Shown piece by piece: positions 1-7,968 of a DNA stretch of 64,000 nt (the stretch's first letter is position 1; each line of letters begins with the position of its first letter). The notes beneath the pieces are model-generated. The model did not search any database. It saw only the letters and a program-made list of their open reading frames with translations, and was not told the DNA's origin. This DNA is from Gloeocapsopsis crepidinum LEGE 06123 (GTDB lineage Bacteria > Cyanobacteriota > Cyanobacteriia > Cyanobacteriales > Chroococcidiopsidaceae): the NCBI RefSeq assembly GCF_015207655.1, contig NZ_JADEWN010000013.1, forward strand, positions 29,481 through 93,480. Direction: 5' to 3'. A program made the position numbers and the translations under genes.

Positions 1-1175
1 GCGCCAAAGACAATACATTCAAGCAGTGAATTACTTGCTAAACGATTAGCGCCATGCACTCCTGTACTTGCAGTTTCGCCTACAGCATATAAGTTAGGAA
101 TTGAAGTTTGGTTATGCAAATCTGTCACAATTCCACCCATCCAATAATGCGCTGCAGGCGCTACAGGAACGGGTTCAGAAAATACATCAACTCCCCATTG
201 CTGACACACTTGAATAATATTTGGGAAACGATGCAAGATTGTTTCTTTAGGTATTGGGCGTAAATCTAACCATACATGAGCAGTTGCTGGATCAGCAGCA
301 GTACGCTGTAAGTGATTAAAAATAGCACGACTCACAACGTCCCTAGGTGCTAATTCTCCGGCAGGATGGTAATCAAATGCAAAACGGTGTCCTATTGCAT
401 CGATTAAGTGCGCACCTTCACCGCGTACAGCTTCGCTAATTAAAAAGCGGGGCGCACCAGCTTTTGTTAAAGCAGTAGGATGAAACTGCACAAATTCCAA
501 ATCTCTCAGTAAAGCGCCAGCCCGCCAAGCGATCGCCACTCCATCTCCAGTACTGATTGCGGGATTCGTTGTTTGGGCAAAAACTTGTCCACCACCTCCG
601 GTTGCTAAAACCACAACCTTTGCTTTTACCCAAGTAATACAACCTTGATAAAGCAAACAAATTCCTTGACAATGTTGCTGGGAATCGAGCCACAAATTCA
701 AAGCATATGCTTGCTGGAACACTTGAATATTTTGACGCTGCAACACTTGTGCTGTGAGTGTTGTTGTCACTTCTCTACCTGTCGTATCAGCAGCATGAAG
801 TACGCGACGGCGAGAATGCGCGGCTTCTAAAGTTAAAGCCAAATCCCGATCGCGGCGATCAAATGCAACTCCCAGTTTGACTAAAGATTGAATGCAACTT
901 GGTGCCATCTTTGCCATGAATTCTACAGAGGAGCGATCGCATAAACCCGCACCTGCTTGTAAAGTGTCTTCAATATGTAGTAACGGCGAATCATCCGGCG
1001 CGATCGCTGCTGCAATTCCGCCTTGTGCCCAATCACTAGCAGAAAGCGATACAGTATCTTTAGTAATTAGGCCAACTTGAAGATGTTCTGGCAGACACAA
1101 TGTAGTGTAAAGCCCTGCAGCACCAGCACCTACAACTATGACATCAAATTGAGTTTGAAAATTGATTTGAGACAA
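1..1175 (-). CDS. nadB: L-aspartate oxidase, 3' end cut by window edge
   Basis: Flavoprotein that oxidises L-aspartate to iminoaspartate, the first step of de novo NAD synthesis, in the cytoplasm. The N-terminus reads as an FAD-binding Rossmann motif (VIVVGAGAAGLYTT), followed by family motifs SDWAQGGIAAA, VVLATGGGGQVF, FVQFHPTAL and HYWMGGI. The visible part is about 391 codons; the family is usually 520-560 residues, so the C-terminal helical domain lies outside the window. No ATG precedes the Rossmann motif closely; the TTG at 1175 gives a short N-terminus (MSQINFQTQFD) and is my choice, with low certainty about the exact start. psbU follows on the same strand but upstream, so the two are probably separate units divided by a terminator. 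Confidence 0.93.
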   Translation of the reverse strand, partial: MSQINFQTQFDVIVVGAGAAGLYTTLCLPEHLQVGLITKDTVSLSASDWAQGGIAAAIAPDDSPLLHIEDTLQAGAGLCDRSSVEFMAKMAPSCIQSLVKLGVAFDRRDRDLALTLEAAHSRRRVLHAADTTGREVTTTLTAQVLQRQNIQVFQQAYALNLWLDSQQHCQGICLLYQGCITWVKAKVVVLATGGGGQVFAQTTNPAISTGDGVAIAWRAGALLRDLEFVQFHPTALTKAGAPRFLISEAVRGEGAHLIDAIGHRFAFDYHPAGELAPRDVVSRAIFNHLQRTAADPATAHVWLDLRPIPKETILHRFPNIIQVCQQWGVDVFSEPVPVAPAAHYWMGGIVTDLHNQTSIPNLYAVGETASTGVHGANRLASNSLLECIVFG

Positions 1176-1210
1176 GGCAATCAAAGTTAAACTTTTGAAG
1201 TAAATTTTAT

Positions 1211-1231
1211 AGAGTCATTAGCGATTAGCTA
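1211..1231. repeat. Short heptad repeat TTAGCGA/TTAGCTA
   Basis: Three 7-base units between nadB and psbU. The 16-mer TTAGCGATTAGCTAAT at 1218-1233 recurs exactly at 2718-2733. It belongs to the scattered heptad family described in the findings. Confidence 0.5.
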
Positions 1232-1251
1232 ATAACAACCCCTCTTATATA

Positions 1252-1277
1252 AAAATAGCCCACTCCAGAGGAGTGGG
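1252..1277 (-). terminator. Rho-independent terminator of psbU
   Basis: A perfect 8-bp stem, CCCACTCC against GGAGTGGG at 1259-1277 with a 3-base loop, lies 26 bases past the psbU stop. On the minus strand it is followed by CTATTTTTATA, giving a U-rich tail. Confidence 0.8.
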
Positions 1278-1302
1278 TTGTTCGCAGAACGTGTTTTAGA
1301 CG

Positions 1303-1758
1303 TTATCGATAGATTCCGTTGTTAACGCGATCGTCGCCCTCAACAAAAGCTGCTTCTGGTTCTGTCACTGTAAATTTGTCCAGATTCGCTTGCAAGAGTT
1401 CTTTTTGGCGATCGCTCAATCCCTCAATCTCTAAAACATCCTCAACATTTTCATAGGGAGCATTCTTGATAATTTTCTTGGCTAGGTTAGGATACATTCC
1501 TGGATATTGTTGAAATGCTCTGACGTTGGTATTGTTTAAATCAATTTTTTTACCAAAGTCTGTAGCTAGCTTATCGTCCGCTCGTCTTGGTACTACTTCA
1601 ACTCCCAAAATTGTTACTGAGGGTAGGGTAACACTACTCCAATCAGCAGCAATAGCTTGTTGAGGTACACCAAGCCATCCCATGCACCCTACTATCAAAA
1701 ACAAAATTGTCAATACACGTATCAATCGTTTCACGATTTTTCTACCTCTTTCCATCAA
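1303..1758 (-). CDS. psbU: Photosystem II extrinsic 12 kDa protein PsbU
   Basis: Lumenal extrinsic subunit that stabilises the oxygen-evolving complex of cyanobacterial photosystem II. The 151-residue product has a basic N-terminus and a hydrophobic stretch ending at AIAADW, a thylakoid-lumen signal peptide. The mature part has the helix-hairpin-helix-like core recognisable in Psb[20 protein letters not shown], then [17 protein letters not shown] and [10 protein letters not shown]. Length matches the family precursor. It stands alone, with its own terminator downstream. An AT-rich stretch (TATATAT near 1794) upstream could be the -10 region. Confidence 0.96.
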   Translation of the reverse strand: MMERGRKIVKRLIRVLTILFLIVGCMGWLGVPQQAIAADWSSVTLPSVTILGVEVVPRRADDKLATDFGKKIDLNNTNVRAFQQYPGMYPNLAKKIIKNAPYENVEDVLEIEGLSDRQKELLQANLDKFTVTEPEAAFVEGDDRVNNGIYR

Positions 1759-1913
1759 TCTGAAATCAACACACAGCAGGCTTTAGAAACTAATATATAG
1801 CTTTATTGATCCTGAAGCTATCACTTGCTGCATGGATTAAGTAGATCTTGATACTTAGAGAGGTTAGAATTTAGCTTTTTACATAGCTTTTGTAGAATTA
1901 TTCCACCAATAGA

Positions 1914-2606
1914 TTACGCCGCAAGTGCAGCCAGCCAGAAGAGAATATCTACCAAAATCGTACTTAAAACAGCACCGCTAAATGCCCAAAAATGTAGTTG
2001 CTTCTTAATTAAGGGCAAAATACCAACTGTTAGGAGAACGCTTGCTAAGATCAGTGCCCACAGTTGTCCCCAAGGAGTGTAAACTTGCACTAAGGCACTT
2101 TGTAAGATGGGTGCAGCTAGTGTTGGCTCTACCTGCATTAACTGTCGCCAATAAGGAATTAAATCAACTAAATAAAAGTATATATCTGTAACTACAGTCC
2201 CAAATAAAGAGCCAAGGTAGAAAAAGCTACCTACTAGCCCCCAGTTGCGCCGGATACAAATAATTGCAAATGGCAATGCGATCGCTTCTACAGGTAAATG
2301 TAACAAAGGTTCCCAGCGTAGCCAGCCCCAGTACAATGAACCTGCTAGCCAACTCCAGCTAAATCCGAGTAAAAGATCGCCCCAAAAATGAGTTGCTGGG
2401 CGTGACATCAAAAATAAGCTTATTGCGATCCATACGCCTGTGAGAGCTAGACTCAAGCTCGGTAGCGATCGCACTAGGGGTGCTTCAATAAATACTGGTA
2501 CGGTTACTAAAAACACAGCAGCCGCAAAGACTAACCATGCTTGGCGCGAACCAAGTTTATCTGTAGGGATTGGAGCAGTGTATGAGGACAATGTATGATT
2601 AACCAA
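1914..2606 (-). CDS. DUF3120-type polytopic membrane protein
   Basis: Cyanobacterial membrane protein of unknown function, 230 residues. I see about six hydrophobic segments, for example AWLVFAAAVFLVTVPVFI near residue 25, WGLVGSFFYLGSLFGTVV mid-protein and ILVDILFWLAALAA at the C-terminus. Motifs such as FVEAPLVR-like IEAPLVRSLP and WGWLRWEPLLHLPVEAIALP resemble the DUF3120 family as I remember it; the family name is from memory. It is transcribed away from uppP; the 265 bases between them probably hold both promoters. No function can be given. Confidence 0.75.
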   Translation of the reverse strand: MVNHTLSSYTAPIPTDKLGSRQAWLVFAAAVFLVTVPVFIEAPLVRSLPSLSLALTGVWIAISLFLMSRPATHFWGDLLLGFSWSWLAGSLYWGWLRWEPLLHLPVEAIALPFAIICIRRNWGLVGSFFYLGSLFGTVVTDIYFYLVDLIPYWRQLMQVEPTLAAPILQSALVQVYTPWGQLWALILASVLLTVGILPLIKKQLHFWAFSGAVLSTILVDILFWLAALAA

Positions 2607-2710
2607 TGATTTGTTATGATTCTTTACTTAACTTAATCTTATTAGAGATTATTCTAACATTAATCCCCCCAGGGGGCATATTTATCATAATCTAAATTGG
2701 ATTAAAGCAC

Positions 2711-2731
2711 TTAGTGATTAGCGATTAGCTA
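2711..2731. repeat. Heptad repeat TTAGTGA/TTAGCGA/TTAGCTA
   Basis: Three tandem 7-base units in the divergent DUF3120/uppP intergenic region, sharing an exact 16-mer with the copy at 1218-1233. Confidence 0.55.
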
Positions 2732-2871
2732 ATGACTTTATTAGGTGAGTTACTCTGTTCAAAAGAAGGCATCCAGCTAAAGTAAGAATTTCTTAAAGAT
2801 AACTAGCAGATCTGGTTCAGAGAGATATTTGCCGCTATGCTGTACGAGACATTGGTATACAAACTAGGCAT

Positions 2872-3843
2872 ATGGCATTATCCCTACCTCGCTGGTTCAA
2901 ACGTGCAAGCACAGGTATAGCTGCATTCGCAGTTGTCACCTTACCAAGCAAAGTGTTCAGCCAACCGACTTCAGAGATAGTTGCAAGCACTCAACAAATT
3001 CAACAGATAAATGTGTTTCAAAGCATTTTTCTTGGTATGGTACAAGGGATAACCGAGTTTTTGCCGATCAGTAGTACTGCACACCTTAAAGTAGTACCAG
3101 TTGTTTTAGGATGGGGCGACCCAGGTGTTGCTTATACAGCAATAATTCAGTTAGGTAGCATTAGTGCGGTGTTGTGGTATTTTTGGAATGACCTGAAGCA
3201 AATTACCACAGGAATAGTCAAGGCGATCGCCACAAGCAACTATAACTCTTATGACTTCCGTCTCGGACTGGGAATTATTTTAGGCTCGATACCGATCATT
3301 TTTTTTGGATTACTGATCAAATTTTTCATCCCAGATTACGATAACTCACCTGTACGGAGTTTAGCGGCGATCGCCTTGACCTCGATTGGACTATCGTTGT
3401 TACTGGGACTTGCTGAACAAGTAGGAAAGCGCAAACGCGATTTAGATAGTCTCAAGCTTCGAGACAGTATTTTGGTAGGCTTAGCCCAATCCTTATCCTT
3501 AATTCCAGGAGTTTCTCGTTCAGGTTCAACGCTAACAGCAGCACTATTTACCGGATTAGATCGCGCACCTGCGGCACGATTTTCTTTTTTATTGGGTATC
3601 CCTGCGATTAGCTTAGCAGGCTTAGTAGAACTTAAAGGTGCAATTGAGATAGGATTAGGAAACACTGGCATCATGCCTTTGATTGTTGGCACTATCTCCG
3701 CTGCGGTGTTTTCCTATGCCGCGATCGCCTGGTTGTTACGGTTTTTGCAAACTCACAATACCTGGGTGTTTGTCGCGTATAGGTTAGCATTTGGAATAGC
3801 AATCCTTACTGCAATTAGCACTGGACTACTACAAAATACTTAG
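2872..3843 (+). CDS. uppP: Undecaprenyl-diphosphatase
   Basis: Integral membrane enzyme (BacA/UppP family) that dephosphorylates undecaprenyl diphosphate, recycling the lipid carrier for peptidoglycan and glycan synthesis. Both family signatures are present: QGITEFLPISSTAHL around residue 62 and LIPGVSRSGSTLTAALFTGL around residue 210. About eight membrane segments are visible. At 323 residues it is longer than the usual 265-290 because of about 45 extra N-terminal residues that look like a signal sequence ending at VFSQP; whether this is cleaved is unknown. It starts a forward run with the radical-SAM gene 19 bases downstream. Confidence 0.95.
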   Translation: MALSLPRWFKRASTGIAAFAVVTLPSKVFSQPTSEIVASTQQIQQINVFQSIFLGMVQGITEFLPISSTAHLKVVPVVLGWGDPGVAYTAIIQLGSISAVLWYFWNDLKQITTGIVKAIATSNYNSYDFRLGLGIILGSIPIIFFGLLIKFFIPDYDNSPVRSLAAIALTSIGLSLLLGLAEQVGKRKRDLDSLKLRDSILVGLAQSLSLIPGVSRSGSTLTAALFTGLDRAPAARFSFLLGIPAISLAGLVELKGAIEIGLGNTGIMPLIVGTISAAVFSYAAIAWLLRFLQTHNTWVFVAYRLAFGIAILTAISTGLLQNT

Positions 3844-3862
3844 TAGTCTGCACTTCTGTTCT

Positions 3863-5188
3863 ATGAGTTACGCTGTTCGCCCTGCTAAAATAACCAAAGT
3901 GCTTCCTGAATCAATTGCCGCAGAGATTGGCTTTGAACCTGGCGATGCAATTGTGGCAATCAATGGTAGTCGTCCCCGCGATTTGATCGATTACCAATTT
4001 CTGTGCGCAGATGAAGTATTAGAACTCGAAGTTCTCGATGCTGCTGGCAAAAGCCATCAAATTGAAATTGAAAAAGACTATGATGAAGACTTAGGATTAG
4101 AGTTTGAAAATGCCTTATTCGATAACTTGATTCAGTGTAATAACCGCTGTCCGTTTTGTTTTATCGATCAGCAACCGCCTGGTAAAAGGCAAAGCTTGTA
4201 TCTTAAAGATGATGATTACCGCTTGAGCTTCTTATACGGGTCGTACTTAACTTTAACTAATTTGCCACCCAAAGAATGGGAACGCATCGAACAATTAAGA
4301 TTATCGCCATTATACGTATCTGTGCATGCAACTGAACCTGAAATTAGAGTGCGGCTATTAAAAAATCCGCGTGCCGGACAAATACTACAACATATCAAGT
4401 GGTTTCAAGAACGACGGCTACAAATTCACGCTCAAGTTGTCGTTTGTCCAGGGATTAATGATGGAGTTCACCTGGAACGAACGCTACTCGATCTCGCTAA
4501 GTTTCATCAAGGAGACACACCTGCTGTTGCATCTGTTGCAGTTGTTCCTGTGGGTTTGACACGATTTCGTCCTGCAGAAGATGAACTGATTCCAGTGAGT
4601 CAAGCTAAAGCCCAAGAAGTTATTGCCCAAGTGCGATCGCTGCAAGACAAGTTTCGCACTACATTTGGTTCGACATTTGCTTGGTTAGCTGATGAGTGGT
4701 TTCTCATTGCCCAAGCAGATCTTCCACCAGAGTCACATTATGAAGACTATCCCCAAATTGACAATGGTGTTGGTTCAATTCGGGCTTTTTTAAAAGAGTT
4801 TGCGATCGCATCTTTAAATCTTCCCGCAAGCGTCTCTGCACCCCGCAGCATTACTTGGGTTGTCGGTAATGCAGTAGAACACGCTTTTCAACCGATCTTA
4901 CAGCAACTTAATCAAGTCGTAGGTTTACGGGTAAATATGGTTGCTTTATGTAGCAATTATTGGGGACAAAATATTACTGTAACTGGGTTGCTCACAGGTC
5001 AAGATTTACTGCAAGGTTTACGGGGAAAGGATTTGGGCGAAAAAATTTTACTGCCGTCGATGATGTTGAAGCAGGGAGATACGTGTTTTCTAGATGACAT
5101 GACGATCGCAGAATTAGCTAGTAAACTGGAAACACCGGTGGTAGCAATCCGAGGAGTAAACGAACTAATCAATATTTGTACTAAGTAA
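3863..5188 (+). CDS. PDZ/radical-SAM/DUF512 protein (TIGR03279 type)
   Basis: Conserved cyanobacterial iron-sulfur protein of unknown reaction, 441 residues. The N-terminal 70 residues form a PDZ-like domain (VLPESIAAEIGFEPGDAIVAINGSRP). A Cys cluster follows at about residue 92 in CNNRCPFCFI, a CX3CX2C arrangement typical of atypical radical-SAM proteins, then the DUF512 C-terminal half (VASVAVVPVGLTRFR, then DEWFLIAQADLPP). The family was named as a putative FeS oxidoreductase; no substrate is known to me. Its stop codon shares one base with the next start, suggesting translational coupling. Confidence 0.88.
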   Translation: MSYAVRPAKITKVLPESIAAEIGFEPGDAIVAINGSRPRDLIDYQFLCADEVLELEVLDAAGKSHQIEIEKDYDEDLGLEFENALFDNLIQCNNRCPFCFIDQQPPGKRQSLYLKDDDYRLSFLYGSYLTLTNLPPKEWERIEQLRLSPLYVSVHATEPEIRVRLLKNPRAGQILQHIKWFQERRLQIHAQVVVCPGINDGVHLERTLLDLAKFHQGDTPAVASVAVVPVGLTRFRPAEDELIPVSQAKAQEVIAQVRSLQDKFRTTFGSTFAWLADEWFLIAQADLPPESHYEDYPQIDNGVGSIRAFLKEFAIASLNLPASVSAPRSITWVVGNAVEHAFQPILQQLNQVVGLRVNMVALCSNYWGQNITVTGLLTGQDLLQGLRGKDLGEKILLPSMMLKQGDTCFLDDMTIAELASKLETPVVAIRGVNELINICTK

Positions 5189-7860
5189 TGTCTATATTAA
5201 GGTCAGTAGCCCTGGAATCCACTCCGCAGCAGGCTAAATATAAGTTGATAAAAATAAAATTATGCTTATTCCCATTAGCTTCATACTGCTTATCAGTCAT
5301 GATGCCATTAGTGAGAATACAACCTGCAACAGCAGCAGATACAAGCGTCCTAGGAGTTGTAAAAAGCCAAGAGAATGCGGCGCAGTGGCAGGGAATAACT
5401 GAGCGATTGCAAGTAGCGAAAGTTGCGTATTGTGTGATTGACTTAGAAAATGTGAGAAACGCAACAGATTTAAGCGATCGCCCAGTAGTATTTTTACCCA
5501 ATGTTGCTACTTTGTCTCCAACACAAGCAATTGCTTTAGAAGAATGGATTAGCCGAGGCGGGAAAGTTATTGCAAGTGGTCCTGTAGGAAATATGAGTCA
5601 ACCAGGAGTACGTCAACTATTGCGATCGCTATTGGGCGCCTACTGGGGTTTTGAGTTGAATCAGCCTTCGCAAGTGCAACCTTTAAGAATCAATACGCAA
5701 AATTGGGTACGTCAACCAGGACTTGCGGGTACGATTCGTGGGGGAGTTGTGATTCCAGCAAGTTTGACAAGTAAACCCGCAGCAATTTGGCAATCAAAAG
5801 ATACTCCCTCAGCAGTTGTGACAACGGAACGCTCTACAGTCTTAGGCTGGCAGTGGGGAACCAATACTGCTGCACCAGTAGCAATGGATAGTGCTTGGTT
5901 ACGCGCAGCAGTGAGTCGCTATGTTCCTGTATCAAATGCGCAAACAACAACACCAAAAAACTGTAACGGTAGTGCAATTGCTATATCTCCACCGCAACCA
6001 CAACCACCTGCACCAAAGCCTACTGCAATCGTCCCTCAACCAAAAGTAACACCACCCGTCAACCGCCAAGAGGAAGAAATTGAACGAATTGCTCCTAGAG
6101 GATTACTAGCACCTGATAGTAATAATCGGCTCGCAAATGTAGAAGCGATCGCTCTGCAACAAGAACTACAAAATCTTATAGGTCGGTTTGAGAGTGCTCA
6201 ATTAGCTGCCAACGCTCAAAGCGGGATCAAAGCTAATCCTACCATCGAGTCTAGAGCTGTAGCTCAAGCGCTAACAGATGCAAAAGCAATTGCCAAGACG
6301 CTACCACAGCTTGTTCGCCAAGGCAACTATGTTGCTGCACGCAACCAATGGCTCAAAGCACAGCAAATTTTGTGGCAAAACTATCCGAGCGATCGCCCTC
6401 TTGCCCAACCAGAAATTCGCGCCGTGTGGTTAGACAGAGGTAGCATTGTGCGAGCAGGTTCACAACAGGGATTAGCCAAAATTTTTGACCAACTCGCCGC
6501 TGCAGGAATTAATACAGTCTTTTTTGAAACGGTGAATGCAGGGTATCCGATATACCAAAGTAGGGTTGCACCCCAACAAAATCCGTTAATTCAAGGATGG
6601 GATCCTCTAGCTAGTGCGGTGAAGCTAGCTAAAGCACGCGATATGGAGTTACACGCTTGGGTATGGGTGTTTGCCGCAGGAAACCAACGTCACAATACTA
6701 TCGTTAATCTGCCAGTAGATTATCCAGGACCATTAATCGCAGCTAACCCTGAGTGGGCGAGTTACGATAACCGAGGAAGCATGTTTCCTCCTGGTCAAGG
6801 CAAGCCCTTTTTAGATCCAGCAAATCCTGAAGTCCGCAGCTATTTACTACGACTGTTTGAAGAAATTGTCAGCCGCTATCAAGTCGATGGTTTACAACTA
6901 GATTACATTCGCTATCCTTTCCAAGACCCTGGAGCCGAGCGCACCTATGGCTATGGTAAAGTAGCACGGCAGAAGTTCCAGCAATTGACCGGAGTCGATC
7001 CAGTCCAAATTTCACCCCGCCAACCAAATTTGTGGCAGAGGTGGACGCAATTTCGCACCCAGCAAGTTGATAGTTTTGTGACAGAAGTTTCTGGGCACTT
7101 GCGGCGCAAACATCCTCAGATTATTTTATCTGCAGCAGTATTTCCGCTTGCTGAAAACGAGCGGATTCAAAAATTGCAACAACACTGGGAAGTATGGGCA
7201 AGTCGTGGTGATGTTGACATGATTGTCCCGATGACTTATGCATTAGATACGTATCGCTTTGGGCGTCTCGCCCAACCTTGGATTGCTTCAAATAAGTTAG
7301 GTTCAACATTACTCCTACCAGGAATTCGTCTACTTGACTTACCTGTATCAACAGCTGTCGATCAAATTCAACTAGCAAGAGATCTCCCCGTCAGTGGATA
7401 TTCATTATTTGCTGTAGAAAATTTGAGTGACGAGTTACAAACACTGTTTCAGCAAACTCAAGGTGGTAATACCCAAGCACCAGTCCCCTATCGCCAGCCT
7501 TTCCAAACCGCAGCAGCCCGTTACAATAGCTTGCAGCAAGAGTGGAACTTTCTTGTCGTAAATAATCAGTTGCGACTCAGTGGGCGATCGCTTTCATTAT
7601 TTCATCTCCAAGCCGCAGATGTAGAAAATGCCCTGAAGCAACTTGCTGCAGAGCCTTCGTTTAGTCGCTTGACAGTGGCTAGAGCCGCGTTAACAAACTT
7701 TCAGTTGCAATTTAGAAGTTGGATACGCCCCTATGCTTTAGAAAATTCTTATCAAGCTAAAGTATGGGAAAATCGTTTGGCAACAATCGAAAGACTCCTA
7801 AACTATGGTGAAACAGTTGTCCTGAAACGCGAAGTAGCACCAGTTGCTCATCGGGAATAA
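5188..7860 (+). CDS. Secreted GHL10-type glycosidase-like protein
   Basis: An 890-residue exported protein. The N-terminus is basic, then hydrophobic, ending at PATAAD (about residue 50), a signal peptide. Residues about 50-250 resemble a glutamine-amidotransferase-like fold (VVFLPNVATLSPTQAIALEEW, RGGKVIASGPVG). A Pro-rich linker at about 265-295 leads to the glycosyl-hydrolase-like GHL10/DUF187 barrel: EIRAVWLDRGS, GINTVFFETVNAGYPIY, LHAWVWVFAAGN, VDGLQLDYIRYPF, MIVPMTYALD. The family is a TIM-barrel glycosidase relative; substrate unknown. The ATG overlaps the preceding stop by one base. The neighbour uppP and the exported state make a cell-envelope glycan plausible, but that is inference. 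Confidence 0.85.
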   Translation: MSILRSVALESTPQQAKYKLIKIKLCLFPLASYCLSVMMPLVRIQPATAADTSVLGVVKSQENAAQWQGITERLQVAKVAYCVIDLENVRNATDLSDRPVVFLPNVATLSPTQAIALEEWISRGGKVIASGPVGNMSQPGVRQLLRSLLGAYWGFELNQPSQVQPLRINTQNWVRQPGLAGTIRGGVVIPASLTSKPAAIWQSKDTPSAVVTTERSTVLGWQWGTNTAAPVAMDSAWLRAAVSRYVPVSNAQTTTPKNCNGSAIAISPPQPQPPAPKPTAIVPQPKVTPPVNRQEEEIERIAPRGLLAPDSNNRLANVEAIALQQELQNLIGRFESAQLAANAQSGIKANPTIESRAVAQALTDAKAIAKTLPQLVRQGNYVAARNQWLKAQQILWQNYPSDRPLAQPEIRAVWLDRGSIVRAGSQQGLAKIFDQLAAAGINTVFFETVNAGYPIYQSRVAPQQNPLIQGWDPLASAVKLAKARDMELHAWVWVFAAGNQRHNTIVNLPVDYPGPLIAANPEWASYDNRGSMFPPGQGKPFLDPANPEVRSYLLRLFEEIVSRYQVDGLQLDYIRYPFQDPGAERTYGYGKVARQKFQQLTGVDPVQISPRQPNLWQRWTQFRTQQVDSFVTEVSGHLRRKHPQIILSAAVFPLAENERIQKLQQHWEVWASRGDVDMIVPMTYALDTYRFGRLAQPWIASNKLGSTLLLPGIRLLDLPVSTAVDQIQLARDLPVSGYSLFAVENLSDELQTLFQQTQGGNTQAPVPYRQPFQTAAARYNSLQQEWNFLVVNNQLRLSGRSLSLFHLQAADVENALKQLAAEPSFSRLTVARAALTNFQLQFRSWIRPYALENSYQAKVWENRLATIERLLNYGETVVLKREVAPVAHRE

Positions 7861-7968
7861 ACATCTTACAGCGCAGAAAACTTGACAGAATATATCTAAC
7901 TAATTACACTTGTCTTTCTAGTTTTTTCATCTTACACTGACTGCCGATGGAAAGACTGCTAATGGTTT

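Noticed and set aside
3336..3692. 118-codon minus-strand frame inside uppP
   Set aside because: Antisense shadow of a membrane protein gene; unlikely composition and no start signal.
5181..5501. 106-codon minus-strand frame opposite the GHL10 gene start
   Set aside because: Shadow of the forward gene, which has a clear signal peptide and domain content; no ribosome-binding site or family match.
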